Source of the DNA: Oscillospiraceae bacterium
Lineage (GTDB): Bacteria; Bacillota; Clostridia; Oscillospirales; Ruminococcaceae
Assembly: GCA_018110825.1 (NCBI GenBank)
Contig: JAGBCL010000108.1
Span: forward strand, 29,135 to 93,134
Reading direction: 5' to 3'
Length of the DNA stretch: 64,000 nucleotides
The translations under genes were made by a program, and so were the position numbers. Positions within the stretch are counted from its first letter, which is position 1. Each line of letters begins with the position of its first letter. The notes under the pieces are model-generated. The model was not told where the DNA came from, searched no databases, and saw only the letters and a list, made by a program, of their open reading frames with translations. Below, piece by piece: positions 45,393-54,597 of this stretch.

Positions 45393-47225
45393 TTAATACT
45401 GTGAAACATAATCCAGTGGATCCTCATAAGAACCATATGGAGAACGAATTTCAAAGTGGAGATGGTTACCTGTGGAATCACCTGTACTTCCAACGTAACC
45501 GATGAGCTGTCCCTTTACAACATAATCACCGTAGCTGATTTCTGCAAGTGAACTCATGTGAGCATACATTGCTACCTCACCATTATCATGCTTAATCTTT
45601 ACACAAGTACCGTAGCCGCCGTTCCAGCCGCTTTCAGCCTGAGTAATTGTACCGGACTCTGTTGCATAGATAGGTGTTCCGTACGGAGCAGCAATATCAA
45701 TACCCTTGTGACCTCTGCCGTCGCCCATATATGCGGAAATGTAGCCACCGTCAACCGGCCAGAAGTAAACGCCTGAACCGCCGCTTCCTTCGCTGACTGG
45801 AGTAATTGTTTCTCTTGTACCGACTCTTCTGTATTCTGTAACCGGCTCGGAAACAACTTCCTCGCTGATAACATCTGTTGCAACCGCTGTGTCGCCCTTA
45901 TATGTAACCTTTGCAACAACTTTCTTTACGCCCTCAACACCTTCTACATCGACTTCATAGTCACCCTTGTAGATGTCAGGGTCATCAGTTTTTACAATTT
46001 CATAATCAATTGATTCTGTATATTCAACTTCCTTTGTTGTCATTACCTGAAGATAAGGAACTTCCTCAGACAGCTGGATAACAGCACCAATCGGGAAATA
46101 TTCTGTGATATCCTCAATTTCCTCGCCCTTATAGGAAGCGAAGCATTCATTGAGTTCATCCATTGTCATATCATTATCCATAGCAACATCCCATGGATTG
46201 TCGCCCTTTACAACCTCGTAATAAACCGGTTCTGTAACAAGTGAATCCAGCTTTTCGATGATTTCTGTCTCATCTACAATCTGGTCAGGCATTACATAAT
46301 CTTCATATGCATATTCGATATTCTTGTCAAAAGAAATATCAATAACACCTTCATCTGCATATTCAGCCTTCTTTGTTTCAAGGAAATTTTCAATTGCTGT
46401 ATACTCTGAAACAGCACCTGCAAACTCACCGTCAATTGTTACAATGTAAGCTCTTTCTTCATTTGTGTTTTCAGCCACATCAACAGGTTCTCCCTGAACT
46501 TCAACTTCAACAGGAACTTCAGCTTCAACAATCTGTGTATCAATCTGTTCCTGGATAGCGTCCGCAAGCATCTGCTCATCAATAACCTCATCTTGAGCAC
46601 CGAGCGGCTTCAGAGAAAGGGTTGCAGTAATATATGTTTCACTTTCTGTATCAAAATAGGTAACTCTGTCAGCTACAACCTGCTGAGCTTCATTGAGGAC
46701 TGCTTCCTCTGAAACCACACCGATTTCCTGACCGTTATATTCAATTGAAACGCCGTAATCCGCAGATGTTTTTTCAGCAACAACACCTATAAGCAATGCA
46801 ATACTTGCAACCGGCACTACGTGATTAATAACTGTTTTTGCAAAATTCTTGTTGTTCTTAATGGCTGTACCGATATCGGAGAGCTGAAGAACCAGCGCTT
46901 TTCCTAATCCCTCTTCACTGACTCTGCCTGAAAACTTTTTACATGAAGCTGCAATACTTTCTGTAAAGCCTACAAAGCTTCTTTTGAAATTCATAATCTT
47001 TTCGGCGAAAACCTCTGCAGCCTTCTTACCGAACGGAATGAGTTTTCTGGTAACTGTTTTCACTGCGCAGCCTGCAACCGCAAGCGTTCTCTTAATGGCA
47101 GAGGAGCATATATATGTAACGAGTGTACCGATATTCACCATAGCTGACTCGATACTTAATATATTTTTCTTATCAAGTTCAGCGTTATTCTCCGCTTGCT
47201 TTTCAGCATTTGGATGAATGCTCAT
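45393..47225 (-). CDS. M23-family peptidoglycan endopeptidase with LysM and G5 domains
   Basis: 610 residues from the ATG at 47225 (AAAGGAG 8 nt upstream). A long cytoplasmic helical N-terminus leads to a membrane helix (about 131-150); outside are a region of repeats, a LysM-like segment (YYEVVKGDNPWDVAMDN), a G5 domain (VEYTESIDYEIVKTDD to EYRRVGT) and a C-terminal M23 domain with zinc ligands in GHKGIDIAAPYG and HLHFEI and the MYAHMSSL motif. It should cleave peptide cross-links in the wall. The long cytoplasmic N-terminus is unusual for this class. Confidence 0.93.
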   Translation of the reverse strand: MSIHPNAEKQAENNAELDKKNILSIESAMVNIGTLVTYICSSAIKRTLAVAGCAVKTVTRKLIPFGKKAAEVFAEKIMNFKRSFVGFTESIAASCKKFSGRVSEEGLGKALVLQLSDIGTAIKNNKNFAKTVINHVVPVASIALLIGVVAEKTSADYGVSIEYNGQEIGVVSEEAVLNEAQQVVADRVTYFDTESETYITATLSLKPLGAQDEVIDEQMLADAIQEQIDTQIVEAEVPVEVEVQGEPVDVAENTNEERAYIVTIDGEFAGAVSEYTAIENFLETKKAEYADEGVIDISFDKNIEYAYEDYVMPDQIVDETEIIEKLDSLVTEPVYYEVVKGDNPWDVAMDNDMTMDELNECFASYKGEEIEDITEYFPIGAVIQLSEEVPYLQVMTTKEVEYTESIDYEIVKTDDPDIYKGDYEVDVEGVEGVKKVVAKVTYKGDTAVATDVISEEVVSEPVTEYRRVGTRETITPVSEGSGGSGVYFWPVDGGYISAYMGDGRGHKGIDIAAPYGTPIYATESGTITQAESGWNGGYGTCVKIKHDNGEVAMYAHMSSLAEISYGDYVVKGQLIGYVGSTGDSTGNHLHFEIRSPYGSYEDPLDYVSQY

Positions 47226-47318
47226 TACAACAACTCCTTTCTTTTTTGTTTCACACATATTATATATTCATAAGATCGTTTTCAAAACAAACAGTTACAA
47301 AAGAGTAACATTACTACT

Positions 47319-47346
47319 ATTATACCCATTTTGCACAAAAAATCAA
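47319..47346 (-). promoter_or_regulatory. Promoter for the M23 peptidase gene
   Basis: Minus-strand TTGATT (47341-47346), 16 nt, TATAAT (47319-47324). The leader contains a GTTAC-N6-GTAAC repeat. Confidence 0.75.
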
Positions 47347-47622
47347 CCTTTAATCGTTTTTAGTCACACTTTTTTCATCTTTTTTGGATACTATCACAAA
47401 ATAAGGCTTTTCTTTTGTCTACTTTTTATATGTTTTTCGTTTATTTTCCCACGCTTTAGTGTATTTTTTCGTTTTATCACAGTAAATTTTACAATTTATT
47501 ACAGTTACATTTTGTAACTTTTACTCAGAGTGGTTTCTGAAAAACAACGTAAAACAGCCACTTTACCCTGATTTGAATTATTACAAAACGGTAACAAACC
47601 AAATTCGGATTGTTACAATTCA
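47347..47622. other. AT-rich intergenic region
   Basis: No gene is visible. It holds several TGTAAC/GTTACA/TTGTAA hexamers (47488-47518 and about 47590-47616) and homopolymeric T tracts, and may carry regulatory sites for the wall hydrolase. No clear terminator follows the pseudouridine synthase gene. Confidence 0.4.
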
Positions 47623-48558
47623 TTATTCAAATACCGCAAGCATATCCTCTCTTAACGGACAAACCACTTCAATTTTCTCACCGTTAACCGATGTAAAACT
47701 CATCTCTCCGCAATGAAGCGCCTGGGCCTTGAAACATTCCAGACTTCCGCCGTAAAAATCGTCACCCGCAAGTGGATGGCCGACGGAAGAAAAATGAACA
47801 CGTATCTGGTGTGTACGCCCCGTTTCAAGATTCACTCTTACAAGGCTGAATTTTTCATTGCTTTTTTCAATAGTATAGTTTGTAACCGCCTGCTGTCCGT
47901 CACTGCGCACTTCTCTGCGGATTATTGATTCACCTGCTCTGCCGATGGGAGCATTGATTCTATACACACCTTCAGTTTTTTCTGTCCATTCAATTCCGTC
48001 CCGTTGTGCATCAGGAATCGGTTTGCCCTCTGTAACGGCATAGTATATCTTTTTGATTGAACCGCTGTAAATGTTTGCGGCATGAGCATTTTTGGCAACC
48101 GCGCAAAGTCCCGATGTATCCTTATCAAGTCTGTTTATCGGGCGGAAAGTAAGCTTCGGAAACATTGCCGAAAAGCAATTCCCCAGCGTATCGCCCTGAT
48201 GCTTTATTGACGGGTGGACAGGCATTCCGTCAGGCTTGTTGAAAACAACAAGATTTTCGTCCTCGTAAGCAATAGGAACATTCAGATTCTCATTCGGTTC
48301 AAGCAGACTTTCATCAACATTTTTCAGAACTATAACCTCACCTGCAAAAACCTCGTCAATTGTCCTCACAAGTTCATTGCCACGGGTTATCCCCATAGGC
48401 ACACGCTTCAGCTTTGTAACAAGCCTTCTTGAGACACCGCATTTTCTCAGGAATTCTGCGCAGGTCATACCGTCCGAAGCTTGTTCCACAACAAATTCAA
48501 TCGTATCCTCACGTTCCCGCACATCATTATTTCTGTTCAATTCCGACCAACCTGTCAT
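47623..48558 (-). CDS. RluA-family pseudouridine synthase
   Basis: 311 residues. An N-terminal S4-like RNA-binding domain (MTCAEFLRKCGVSRRLVTKL) is followed by the synthase domain with the catalytic motif RPINRLDKDTSGL (Asp near residue 144), ETGRTHQIRVHF and HPLAGDDFYGG. It isomerises uridine in rRNA or tRNA; RluA, RluC, RluD and YjbO-type proteins cannot be told apart here. The start overlaps the upstream membrane-protein gene by 32 nt, with GAGGAAGG before it. Confidence 0.92.
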   Translation of the reverse strand: MTGWSELNRNNDVREREDTIEFVVEQASDGMTCAEFLRKCGVSRRLVTKLKRVPMGITRGNELVRTIDEVFAGEVIVLKNVDESLLEPNENLNVPIAYEDENLVVFNKPDGMPVHPSIKHQGDTLGNCFSAMFPKLTFRPINRLDKDTSGLCAVAKNAHAANIYSGSIKKIYYAVTEGKPIPDAQRDGIEWTEKTEGVYRINAPIGRAGESIIRREVRSDGQQAVTNYTIEKSNEKFSLVRVNLETGRTHQIRVHFSSVGHPLAGDDFYGGSLECFKAQALHCGEMSFTSVNGEKIEVVCPLREDMLAVFE

Positions 48559-49330
48559 TTTTAAAGCCTTCCTCTATAATTTCATTTATAGCCGATGTAT
48601 AAAGCATCATCATTCTCGGAATTACAAAAACCATCGAAAAAACAATCACACACGGCACAAGCATAAATGCACAGTTGCTCATAGCTTCTGCCATATAACC
48701 ATTCTTCCCTTTCATAAAGCTTACGCTTTCCTTAATTATTTCATCGACAGGTCTGTCATGTCCCAATGCAAAAAGATATGGTGCAGCAGCATATTTCAAA
48801 GTAATCATCGAGTACGCAATGCACATCACAACCGACAGCATGAGCAGGATTACAACAATCACATTATACAACACACTACCTCCGACTGCGTCTGCTTTCA
48901 TTATCAGAAATATGCTTGTTCCCAGAAATGCGGCAAGCGGTACAACCAGCACAAGCTTTTTCAACGCAAGCACTGCACTGATTCTGTACACCTGCATCAT
49001 TCTTTTGAATGAAAAATAACAGCTGAACACACTCTTTGCATGAACCGAATGTCCTCTTACCTGCTGCAGTCTGTACCACCTCATACCATAATTATAAGGC
49101 TGTGTTATAATCCACATTACAACAGCAATTGCAGCAGCTACTGCAAGCATAACCGGGTCGCCGGCACTGCTTATTACATCAAAGGTTATAAGAAAATCCA
49201 TAGTCAGATATATGGCAAATACAGCTGCAATCACAATTCCCGATGAAACAAAAAACAATGCACAGCATTCACCCCAGCATCTTTTCATGCGGGAAGCAAT
49301 ATCTTCCTTAAGTTTCTTTACAGTTTTCAA
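48527..49330 (-). CDS. Polytopic membrane protein, unknown function (DUF975-like layout)
   Basis: 267 residues with about five membrane helices (near 25-48, 60-76, 124-143, 152-178 and 220-243) and a cytoplasmic YRLQQVRGHSVHAKSVFSCY loop. The start is TTG at 49330, with GGGGGAA 7 nt upstream. It lies 15 nt after the histidine phosphatase gene and overlaps the pseudouridine synthase gene, so the three form an operon. The layout resembles DUF975 proteins, but that is a weak match. Confidence 0.65.
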   Translation of the reverse strand: MKTVKKLKEDIASRMKRCWGECCALFFVSSGIVIAAVFAIYLTMDFLITFDVISSAGDPVMLAVAAAIAVVMWIITQPYNYGMRWYRLQQVRGHSVHAKSVFSCYFSFKRMMQVYRISAVLALKKLVLVVPLAAFLGTSIFLIMKADAVGGSVLYNVIVVILLMLSVVMCIAYSMITLKYAAAPYLFALGHDRPVDEIIKESVSFMKGKNGYMAEAMSNCAFMLVPCVIVFSMVFVIPRMMMLYTSAINEIIEEGFKNDRLVGIEQK

Positions 49331-49345
49331 GTTCTATTCCCCCGA

Positions 49346-49963
49346 TTATTCATTTCCGGGAATTTTGCCCAGAATCTCAAAGGTATTTCCATTCTGCCAC
49401 ATCATTGCACTTACAAGAATTTCGTAGCCCTCACCCGGTGCACATGCAAACTCCATCGGTTTCATTTTCGGCAAGCCAAAACAGGACATCATATTCATAA
49501 GTATTCCTGAGTGTGTTACAACACCTGTATGAGTGTAGCCGTTCTTCATCATATCCATTATAATAAGGTTAAGTGCAGAATAGCAGCGCATCATCATGCT
49601 GCGGAGGGTTTCTCCGTTCGGCGGAGGATTGTCGAGACCGCCCTTGAGCCATTTCTTATAGCTGTCAAGCTGAATAAGCTCCTCAGCAGGAAGCCCTTCA
49701 AATACGCCGAAGTCCATTTCCCTCAAATCGTCTACAATAACTATTTCGCGGTCAGGGAAAAGTATTTCCGCTGACTGGACAGCTCTTTCCAGCGGACTTG
49801 AATACACTCTCTGCACCTTCGGATATTCAAGCTGGTCATATTTATCTTCCAGAGCCTCTCTGCCCGCATCCGAAAGCGGCAGGTCGGTTTTTCCTATATA
49901 AATTCCGTTTTCATTAGCCTCTGTAAGGCCGTGACGAAGTATGCTTATACGATATCCTTTCAT
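49346..49963 (-). CDS. Histidine phosphatase / phosphoglycerate mutase family protein
   Basis: 205 residues. The catalytic RHG motif is at residues 10-12 (LRHGLTEAN), with YSSPLERAVQSAE, a DLREMDFGVFEG segment carrying the acidic partner, and the second His at 151 (VTHSGIL). Such proteins remove phosphate from small metabolites (for example GpmB- or CobC-type); the substrate is not known. AAAGGA precedes the ATG. First gene of an operon with the membrane protein and pseudouridine synthase. Confidence 0.9.
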   Translation of the reverse strand: MKGYRISILRHGLTEANENGIYIGKTDLPLSDAGREALEDKYDQLEYPKVQRVYSSPLERAVQSAEILFPDREIVIVDDLREMDFGVFEGLPAEELIQLDSYKKWLKGGLDNPPPNGETLRSMMMRCYSALNLIIMDMMKNGYTHTGVVTHSGILMNMMSCFGLPKMKPMEFACAPGEGYEILVSAMMWQNGNTFEILGKIPGNE

Positions 49964-50070
49964 TTGAATCGTTCCTTTCTTTTGTTAAATATTGGAATTA
50001 TTTGATACTTTTTTATACAATTATACAAAAAATTTATTCAACATTTATCGACTTTTTTTGCGTAAACCTA

Positions 50071-50099
50071 TTTACAAATTGTACGTTATAAGTTATAAT
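50071..50099 (+). promoter_or_regulatory. Promoter for the XRE regulator
   Basis: TTTACA (50071-50076), 17 nt, TATAAT (50094-50099). Two GTACGT copies (50081-50086, 50105-50110) flank the -10 box and could be an operator. Confidence 0.7.
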
Positions 50100-50135
50100 T
50101 TACAGTACGTAAAGAACTTTTCAGGAGGTGACATG

Positions 50136-50843
50136 ATGAATTCGGACTTTCCAAGAATTATAACTCTGCTCAGGAAAGAACGCGGCATCAGTCAGAAAAA
50201 AGCAGCTGCTGACCTTGGCATTTCACAGGCTCTCCTTTCACATTACGAAAAGGGTATCAGAGAATGCGGTCTTGAATTTCTCGTTAAAACAGCTGATTAT
50301 TATAATGTTTCCTGCGATTATCTGCTCGGACGCTCTCCGGAACCTGCAGGAAAAACCATTTCATATGAAGATATTCCCGAACACGACCCCAACAGCAAGG
50401 AAAAGATTGCAGCGGGCGGTGTAATGGCTTCCTTCAACAAAAAACTTGTTGTAAATGCTGTTACAGTTCTGTTCTCACTGGTTCAGAAAACCAAAAGTGC
50501 AACTATCCTCAAGGAAGTTTCCAATTACCTGATGCTTGCCATTTACAAGATGTTCCGCATAGTGTATTCGGCTAACCCTAAAAATGACCAGCATTTCTTC
50601 ACAATTCCTGAAATTATTGCGTCAGGTTCAGCTTCAGCTGCGATGTCCGTATGTGAAGCAAACGCTTCTGCAGCTGCAAATGGTATCGCTGTAAACGGGA
50701 ATGATGTTGCTGCCGAAACAGATGAAACACTTATCACGGCAAACTCTCTTGCTGATGAATATGCAGGTTCGGCTTCATCACTTCTTAATGTCATCAAAAA
50801 CAGCGAAGCGAAAATTCAGATTATCAACAACGCTGACAAGTAA
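50136..50843 (+). CDS. XRE-family regulator with alanine-rich C-terminal domain
   Basis: About 235 residues. The frame is open from 49992, but AGGAGGTGA lies just before ATGATG at 50133/50136, so translation starts there. Residues about 5-62 are a Cro/CI helix-turn-helix (ISQKKAAADLGISQALLSHYEKG). The C-terminal half has an amphipathic helical segment and an alanine/serine-rich stretch, with no recognisable ligand or peptidase domain. No membrane helix is obvious. Divergent from the histidine phosphatase operon. Target unknown. Confidence 0.82.
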   Translation: MNSDFPRIITLLRKERGISQKKAAADLGISQALLSHYEKGIRECGLEFLVKTADYYNVSCDYLLGRSPEPAGKTISYEDIPEHDPNSKEKIAAGGVMASFNKKLVVNAVTVLFSLVQKTKSATILKEVSNYLMLAIYKMFRIVYSANPKNDQHFFTIPEIIASGSASAAMSVCEANASAAANGIAVNGNDVAAETDETLITANSLADEYAGSASSLLNVIKNSEAKIQIINNADK

Positions 50844-50885
50844 TATTTTAACACACTTTTCTATTTATTTCAATAGGGTAAAAAT

Positions 50886-50910
50886 AAAGGTACCGAAATT
50901 CGGTACCTTT
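50886..50910. terminator. Bidirectional terminator
   Basis: A 12-bp stem AAAGGTACCGAA (50886-50897) with TTCGGTACCTTT (50899-50910), then TTTTTCATTTT; the convergent sod gene ends at 50917. Confidence 0.9.
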
Positions 50911-50916
50911 TTCATT

Positions 50917-51522
50917 TTATTCCGCGCCGCCAAGACGGCTTTCAGCTTTCTCCCAATCAAGCAGTTTCATTACTGTACGAAGATACTCTCTCCGTTCATT
51001 TTGTCTGTCCAGATAATAAGCATGTTCCCACAAATCAATCAGCAGCAGCGGATTATATTTGTCTAAATCAATGGTTTCCTGATTCGGAGTAATCATTACT
51101 TCAAGATTCTTCTGCGGTCCGAACACAATCCACAGCCAACCTGAGCCGTTGTGATTCGTACCCAAATCTGCAATCTCATCATAGAACTCCTTTTCTGAAC
51201 CAAAACTACGGAGGATAAGATTCCTCATGTTTTCTGAGGGTTCCTTGTAATCAGGGGTAAGCGAATTGAAGTACAGTTCGTGATTGTAAGTTCCGCCTGC
51301 GTTTTTCTGCAAATCTTCATCTCCCATTTTCGTCAGAACCTCCAACGGAACATTCTGCATAAGAGGATGGTTTGCAAGAATTTCATTAAGCTTGTCAAGA
51401 TAATTTTTGTAATGCTTATCGTGGTGGAAATAAACAGTGTACCTGCTTATATGCGGTTCAAGTGCTGCAACATCATACGGCAGCGGCAGATAGGAAAAGG
51501 GGTAATAGTTTTCAGAATTCAT
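50917..51522 (-). CDS. sodA: Iron/manganese superoxide dismutase
   Basis: About 201 residues from the ATG at 51522; longer upstream frame crosses the PEPCK terminator. Metal ligands fit His24 (LEPHIS), His81 (YNHELYF), Asp163 and His167 (DLWEHAYY). The usual aromatic NHxFFW stretch is NHELYF here. Gly77 with Gln148 in PNQET points to the manganese-type arrangement, in which the outer-sphere Gln comes from the C-terminal half; an iron or cambialistic enzyme is not excluded. The gene follows the PEPCK terminator, so it may be transcribed by readthrough or from an unseen promoter. Confidence 0.93.
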   Translation of the reverse strand: MNSENYYPFSYLPLPYDVAALEPHISRYTVYFHHDKHYKNYLDKLNEILANHPLMQNVPLEVLTKMGDEDLQKNAGGTYNHELYFNSLTPDYKEPSENMRNLILRSFGSEKEFYDEIADLGTNHNGSGWLWIVFGPQKNLEVMITPNQETIDLDKYNPLLLIDLWEHAYYLDRQNERREYLRTVMKLLDWEKAESRLGGAE

Positions 51523-51573
51523 TCTCAACCGACCTTTCAGAAAGTTATCGGTTAAGTATATGCGTACAGCGAT

Positions 51574-51611
51574 AAAAAAAGAACAAAGCCGCCTCCGTAA
51601 AGGAAGCGGCT
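51574..51611 (-). terminator. Terminator after the PEPCK gene
   Basis: Minus-strand stem AGCCGCTTCC with GGAGGCGGCT (51587-51611), then a T-rich tract including T7. Confidence 0.9.
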
Positions 51612-51625
51612 GATTGTTTGTAAGA

Positions 51626-53461
51626 TTACTTAGCAAGTCTTGCTTCAAGAGCGTCGAGCTGTGCTTCGAGAGCAGCAGGGATACGGCCGCCCTTTGCAGC
51701 GATATCTTCGCTGTAGTATCTTCTCATTTCAGCGATTTCAGCTGTCCAGAGGTCCTTGTCAACAGCGAGGAGCTTATCCATGATTTCAGGTGTAACTTCA
51801 TCTTCAAGACCAGCGATATTGATGTCACCCTTCTTAGGGAGGTAACCGATAGCTGTTTCTTCAGCGTCGATTTCGTCATCACATCTCTTGATAATCCAGT
51901 CGAGAACTCTCATGTTGTCGCCGAAACCAGGCCACATGAAGTTGCCTTCTTCGTCCTGCTTGAACCAGTTAACGTTGAAAATCTTAGGAGCCTTGTCGCC
52001 GAGCTTTTTGCCCATTTCGAGCCAGTGTGCCCAGTAGTCGCCTACATTGTAGCCGATGAATGGCTTCATAGCCATTGGGTCGTGACGGAGCACGCCTACT
52101 GCACCTGTTGCAGCAGCTGTTGTTTCAGAGGAAACAGCAGAACCGATATATGTGCCGTGTGTCCAGTCGAAGGACTGATATACGAGAGGAGTTGTGGAAG
52201 CACGTCTGCCGCCGAAAATGATAGCGGAAACAGGAACACCCTGTGGATTGTTGAATTCGGAAGAAATGCAAGGGCAGTTTTCAGCAGGAGCTGTAAATCT
52301 GGAGTTAGGGTTAGCAAGCTTCTTGTTCTTGCCGTCAGCACCCTTTTCAGCTGTGAATTCAACACCGTTAACCTTGAGACCTGTCCACTCTGTAGCGTTT
52401 ACAGGAGGGTTCTTGTCGAGACCTTCCCACCAAACTGTGTTATCATCATTGTTGATAGCAACGTTTGTGAAGATTGTGTTCTTCATTGTGGAAGCGAGAG
52501 CGTTGTAGTTGGACTTAGCGTTTGTACCCGGAGCAACGCCGAAGAAGCCGTTTTCAGGGTTGATAGCGTAGAGTCTTCCGTCAGGACCCTGCTTCATCCA
52601 AGCGATATCATCACCAACTGTGAATACTTCGTAGCCGTCCTTACGGTATCCCTCAGGCGGAATAAGCATAGCAAGGTTTGTCTTGCCGCAAGCGGATGGG
52701 AAAGCAGCTGTGATGTACTTGATTTCGCCGTTTGGCTTCTTAACGCCGAGGATGAGCATGTGTTCAGCCATCCAGCCTTCGTTCTTACCCTGATAGGAAG
52801 CAATACGGAGAGCGAAGCACTTCTTGCCGAGGAGAACGTTACCGCCGTAAGCGGAGTTAACGGACCAAATTGCGTTGTCTTCTGGGAAATGAACGATGTA
52901 TCTCTTTTCAGGGTCAACATCAGCCTTGGAGTGGAGACATCTTACGAAGTCGTTGGACTCGTTGCCGAAAGCGTCCATAACTTCCTTACCCATTCTTGTC
53001 ATGATGTTCATGTTGAGAACAACGTAGATAGAGTCAGTGATTTCAACACCAACCTTAGCGATAGGGGAACCGATAGGACCCATGGAGTAAGGGATGATGT
53101 ACATTGTTCTGCCCTTCATAACGCCGTCATAGAGCGGTGTGAGCTTAGCGTACATTTCCTGTGGGTCGCACCAGTTGTTTGTAGGGCCTGCATCTTCCTT
53201 GTTCTTGCAGCAGATAAAAGTTCTGTCTTCAACACGGGCAACGTCGTTTACCTGTGTTCTGTGATAGAGACAGCCAGGGAGCTTATCCTGGTTGAGCTTG
53301 TACATCTTATCCTTGCTATCATCAGGAAGAGCGCAAACCTCTTCAGTAAGAGCATCGAGCTGTTCCTTAGAGCCGTCAATCCAGACAACGTTGTCAGGCT
53401 TGCAGAGGGCAACCATTTCATCAATCCACTTGAGGATATTAGGGTTCTGTGTAAGTGACAT
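51626..53461 (-). CDS. pckG: Phosphoenolpyruvate carboxykinase, GTP-dependent
   Basis: 611 residues, the usual size of the GTP-dependent enzyme that interconverts oxaloacetate and PEP. The P-loop/kinase-1a motif is FPSACGKTNLAM with the hyper-reactive Cys258; the YGGNVLLGKKCFALR substrate loop, the GDDIAWMK metal-binding region and the WFKQDEEGNFMWPGFGDNMRVL nucleotide segment are intact. In a fermentative Clostridia it may run in the carboxylating direction to form oxaloacetate (inference). GGAG precedes the ATG, and the promoter is near consensus. A strong codon bias suggests high expression. Confidence 0.97.
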   Translation of the reverse strand: MSLTQNPNILKWIDEMVALCKPDNVVWIDGSKEQLDALTEEVCALPDDSKDKMYKLNQDKLPGCLYHRTQVNDVARVEDRTFICCKNKEDAGPTNNWCDPQEMYAKLTPLYDGVMKGRTMYIIPYSMGPIGSPIAKVGVEITDSIYVVLNMNIMTRMGKEVMDAFGNESNDFVRCLHSKADVDPEKRYIVHFPEDNAIWSVNSAYGGNVLLGKKCFALRIASYQGKNEGWMAEHMLILGVKKPNGEIKYITAAFPSACGKTNLAMLIPPEGYRKDGYEVFTVGDDIAWMKQGPDGRLYAINPENGFFGVAPGTNAKSNYNALASTMKNTIFTNVAINNDDNTVWWEGLDKNPPVNATEWTGLKVNGVEFTAEKGADGKNKKLANPNSRFTAPAENCPCISSEFNNPQGVPVSAIIFGGRRASTTPLVYQSFDWTHGTYIGSAVSSETTAAATGAVGVLRHDPMAMKPFIGYNVGDYWAHWLEMGKKLGDKAPKIFNVNWFKQDEEGNFMWPGFGDNMRVLDWIIKRCDDEIDAEETAIGYLPKKGDINIAGLEDEVTPEIMDKLLAVDKDLWTAEIAEMRRYYSEDIAAKGGRIPAALEAQLDALEARLAK

Positions 53462-53558
53462 AATTTACAACTCCTTATAGAATTTTGAAATAAAATCCGA
53501 ATGTCTATGCAATTACAGTTGATACTCCGCAAAAACATTCAAATTTTCCACATATACT

Positions 53559-53587
53559 ATTATACTTTATTCCCGTCAATAAGTCAA
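53559..53587 (-). promoter_or_regulatory. pckG promoter
   Basis: Minus-strand TTGACT (53582-53587), 17 nt, TATAAT (53559-53564), giving a leader of about 90 nt. Confidence 0.85.
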
Positions 53588-53754
53588 GGGCGATTTGAAA
53601 TTTTCATTATCCCAACACAACAATTTTTCGGGAGTTTTTTCGTCATAATGCACTTAAAAGAGGGGGAATGACAACTTTTTAACAATTTGTTCCTTAAAAT
53701 GGATAAAAAGTGGAGAAAGTAAAAATGAAATTTTGATTTTGAAAACTTGCAAAA

Positions 53755-53783
53755 ATGCGTACCCGAACAAATCGGATACGCAT
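53755..53783 (-). terminator. Terminator after the acidic lipoprotein gene
   Basis: Minus-strand stem ATGCGTATCCGA (53772-53783) with TCGGGTACGCAT (53755-53766), then TTTTTG. 53588-53754 downstream shows nothing recognisable. Confidence 0.85.
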
Positions 53784-53798
53784 TTGATTAAGTACCTA

Positions 53799-54434
53799 TT
53801 AAAGAGCCTTGATTGCTTCAACGAGTGCCGGTTCAGCCTCAGCAGCAGCTGCTGCAAGAATGAAGTAAGCGTAGTCGCCTTCTGTGCCTACGATGGAAGC
53901 TTCTGCAAGTTCAACATCGTTAGGATACCAAGCATCCTGTGTGATAGCCTTTTCACGGCGTGCGTTGAGGTCAGCCTTTGCAGCTTCAACGTCATCAGCT
54001 TCGATGATGATAACCTCGCTCATTGTTGCACTCATAGGGCACTGCATAACAATCATATTGCGGTAGTTAGCGTTTTCAGGGTCAAGCATAAAGTAGTCTG
54101 TAAGCATCATTGTGTCGGTAATTTCCATCATTGCCGGCCACTCGCCTGCTGCAAGAGCTGCATCAGCAAGAGCCTGGAGAGGATTTGCTCCGACTTCGCC
54201 GCCGTCTTCGGAAGGAACATCTTCCTCTGTGGATTCTTCAACAGATTCTTCCGTTTCAGCAGGAACTTCGTCAACACTTTCTTCTGTTTCCTCAGCAACT
54301 GTTTCGGATACTGTTGTATCAGCAACGGTTGTTTCTGTTGTTTCAGTGGCTGATGTATCAGATTCGCTGCTGCAAGCTGTAAACATTGCTGCACACATTG
54401 CTACTGCGGAAATCATTGCTATAATCTTTTTCAT
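53799..54434 (-). CDS. Acidic lipoprotein, DUF4358-like
   Basis: About 211 residues from the ATG at 54434 (AAAGGA 9 nt upstream, inside the longer frame). A lipoprotein signal peptide has the lipobox MFTAC; then a Thr/Glu/Ser-rich stalk of about 60 residues, followed by a globular domain that fits DUF4358 (IIIEADDVEAAKADLNARR, YPNDVELAEASIVG). Lipid anchoring would place it outside the membrane with the stalk as a spacer across the wall. Function unknown. Confidence 0.8.
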   Translation of the reverse strand: MKKIIAMISAVAMCAAMFTACSSESDTSATETTETTVADTTVSETVAEETEESVDEVPAETEESVEESTEEDVPSEDGGEVGANPLQALADAALAAGEWPAMMEITDTMMLTDYFMLDPENANYRNMIVMQCPMSATMSEVIIIEADDVEAAKADLNARREKAITQDAWYPNDVELAEASIVGTEGDYAYFILAAAAAEAEPALVEAIKAL

Positions 54435-54462
54435 ATTTCTAATTCCTTTCATTTGTACAACT

Positions 54463-54481
54463 TTAAGGGTAATTCCCTTAA
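54463..54481 (-). promoter_or_regulatory. Leader hairpin of the acidic lipoprotein gene
   Basis: TTAAGGG (54463-54469) with CCCTTAA (54475-54481) lies just after the expected transcription start; it may be an operator or a 5' mRNA structure. Confidence 0.5.
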
Positions 54482-54490
54482 GCCAAACTA

Positions 54491-54518
54491 ATTATAGCAT
54501 GCTAAACAAAAAATGCAA
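54491..54518 (-). promoter_or_regulatory. Promoter for the acidic lipoprotein gene
   Basis: Minus-strand TTGCAT (54513-54518), 16 nt, TATAAT (54491-54496). Confidence 0.75.
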
Positions 54519-54597
54519 GCGATTTTTATAACATTTAACGATTGCGTAACAATTTGTAATCCTGCTGTAACTGATTATGAAGTTTTTGCACAAAATG

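Noticed and set aside
45212-45505. A 97-codon plus-strand frame across the repeat array
   Set aside because: It crosses the M23 gene's terminator and enters that gene antisense; no ribosome site.
47488-47518. TGTAA-type hexamers resembling WalR boxes upstream of the M23 peptidase
   Set aside because: The closest pair has a 4-nt spacer rather than the 5 nt of the known WalR motif, and the DNA is AT-rich enough for chance matches.
51614-53458. A 614-codon plus-strand open frame opposite pckG
   Set aside because: It is the mirror of the strongly codon-biased pckG; its Cys/Val-rich composition is unlike any family and it has no ribosome site or promoter.
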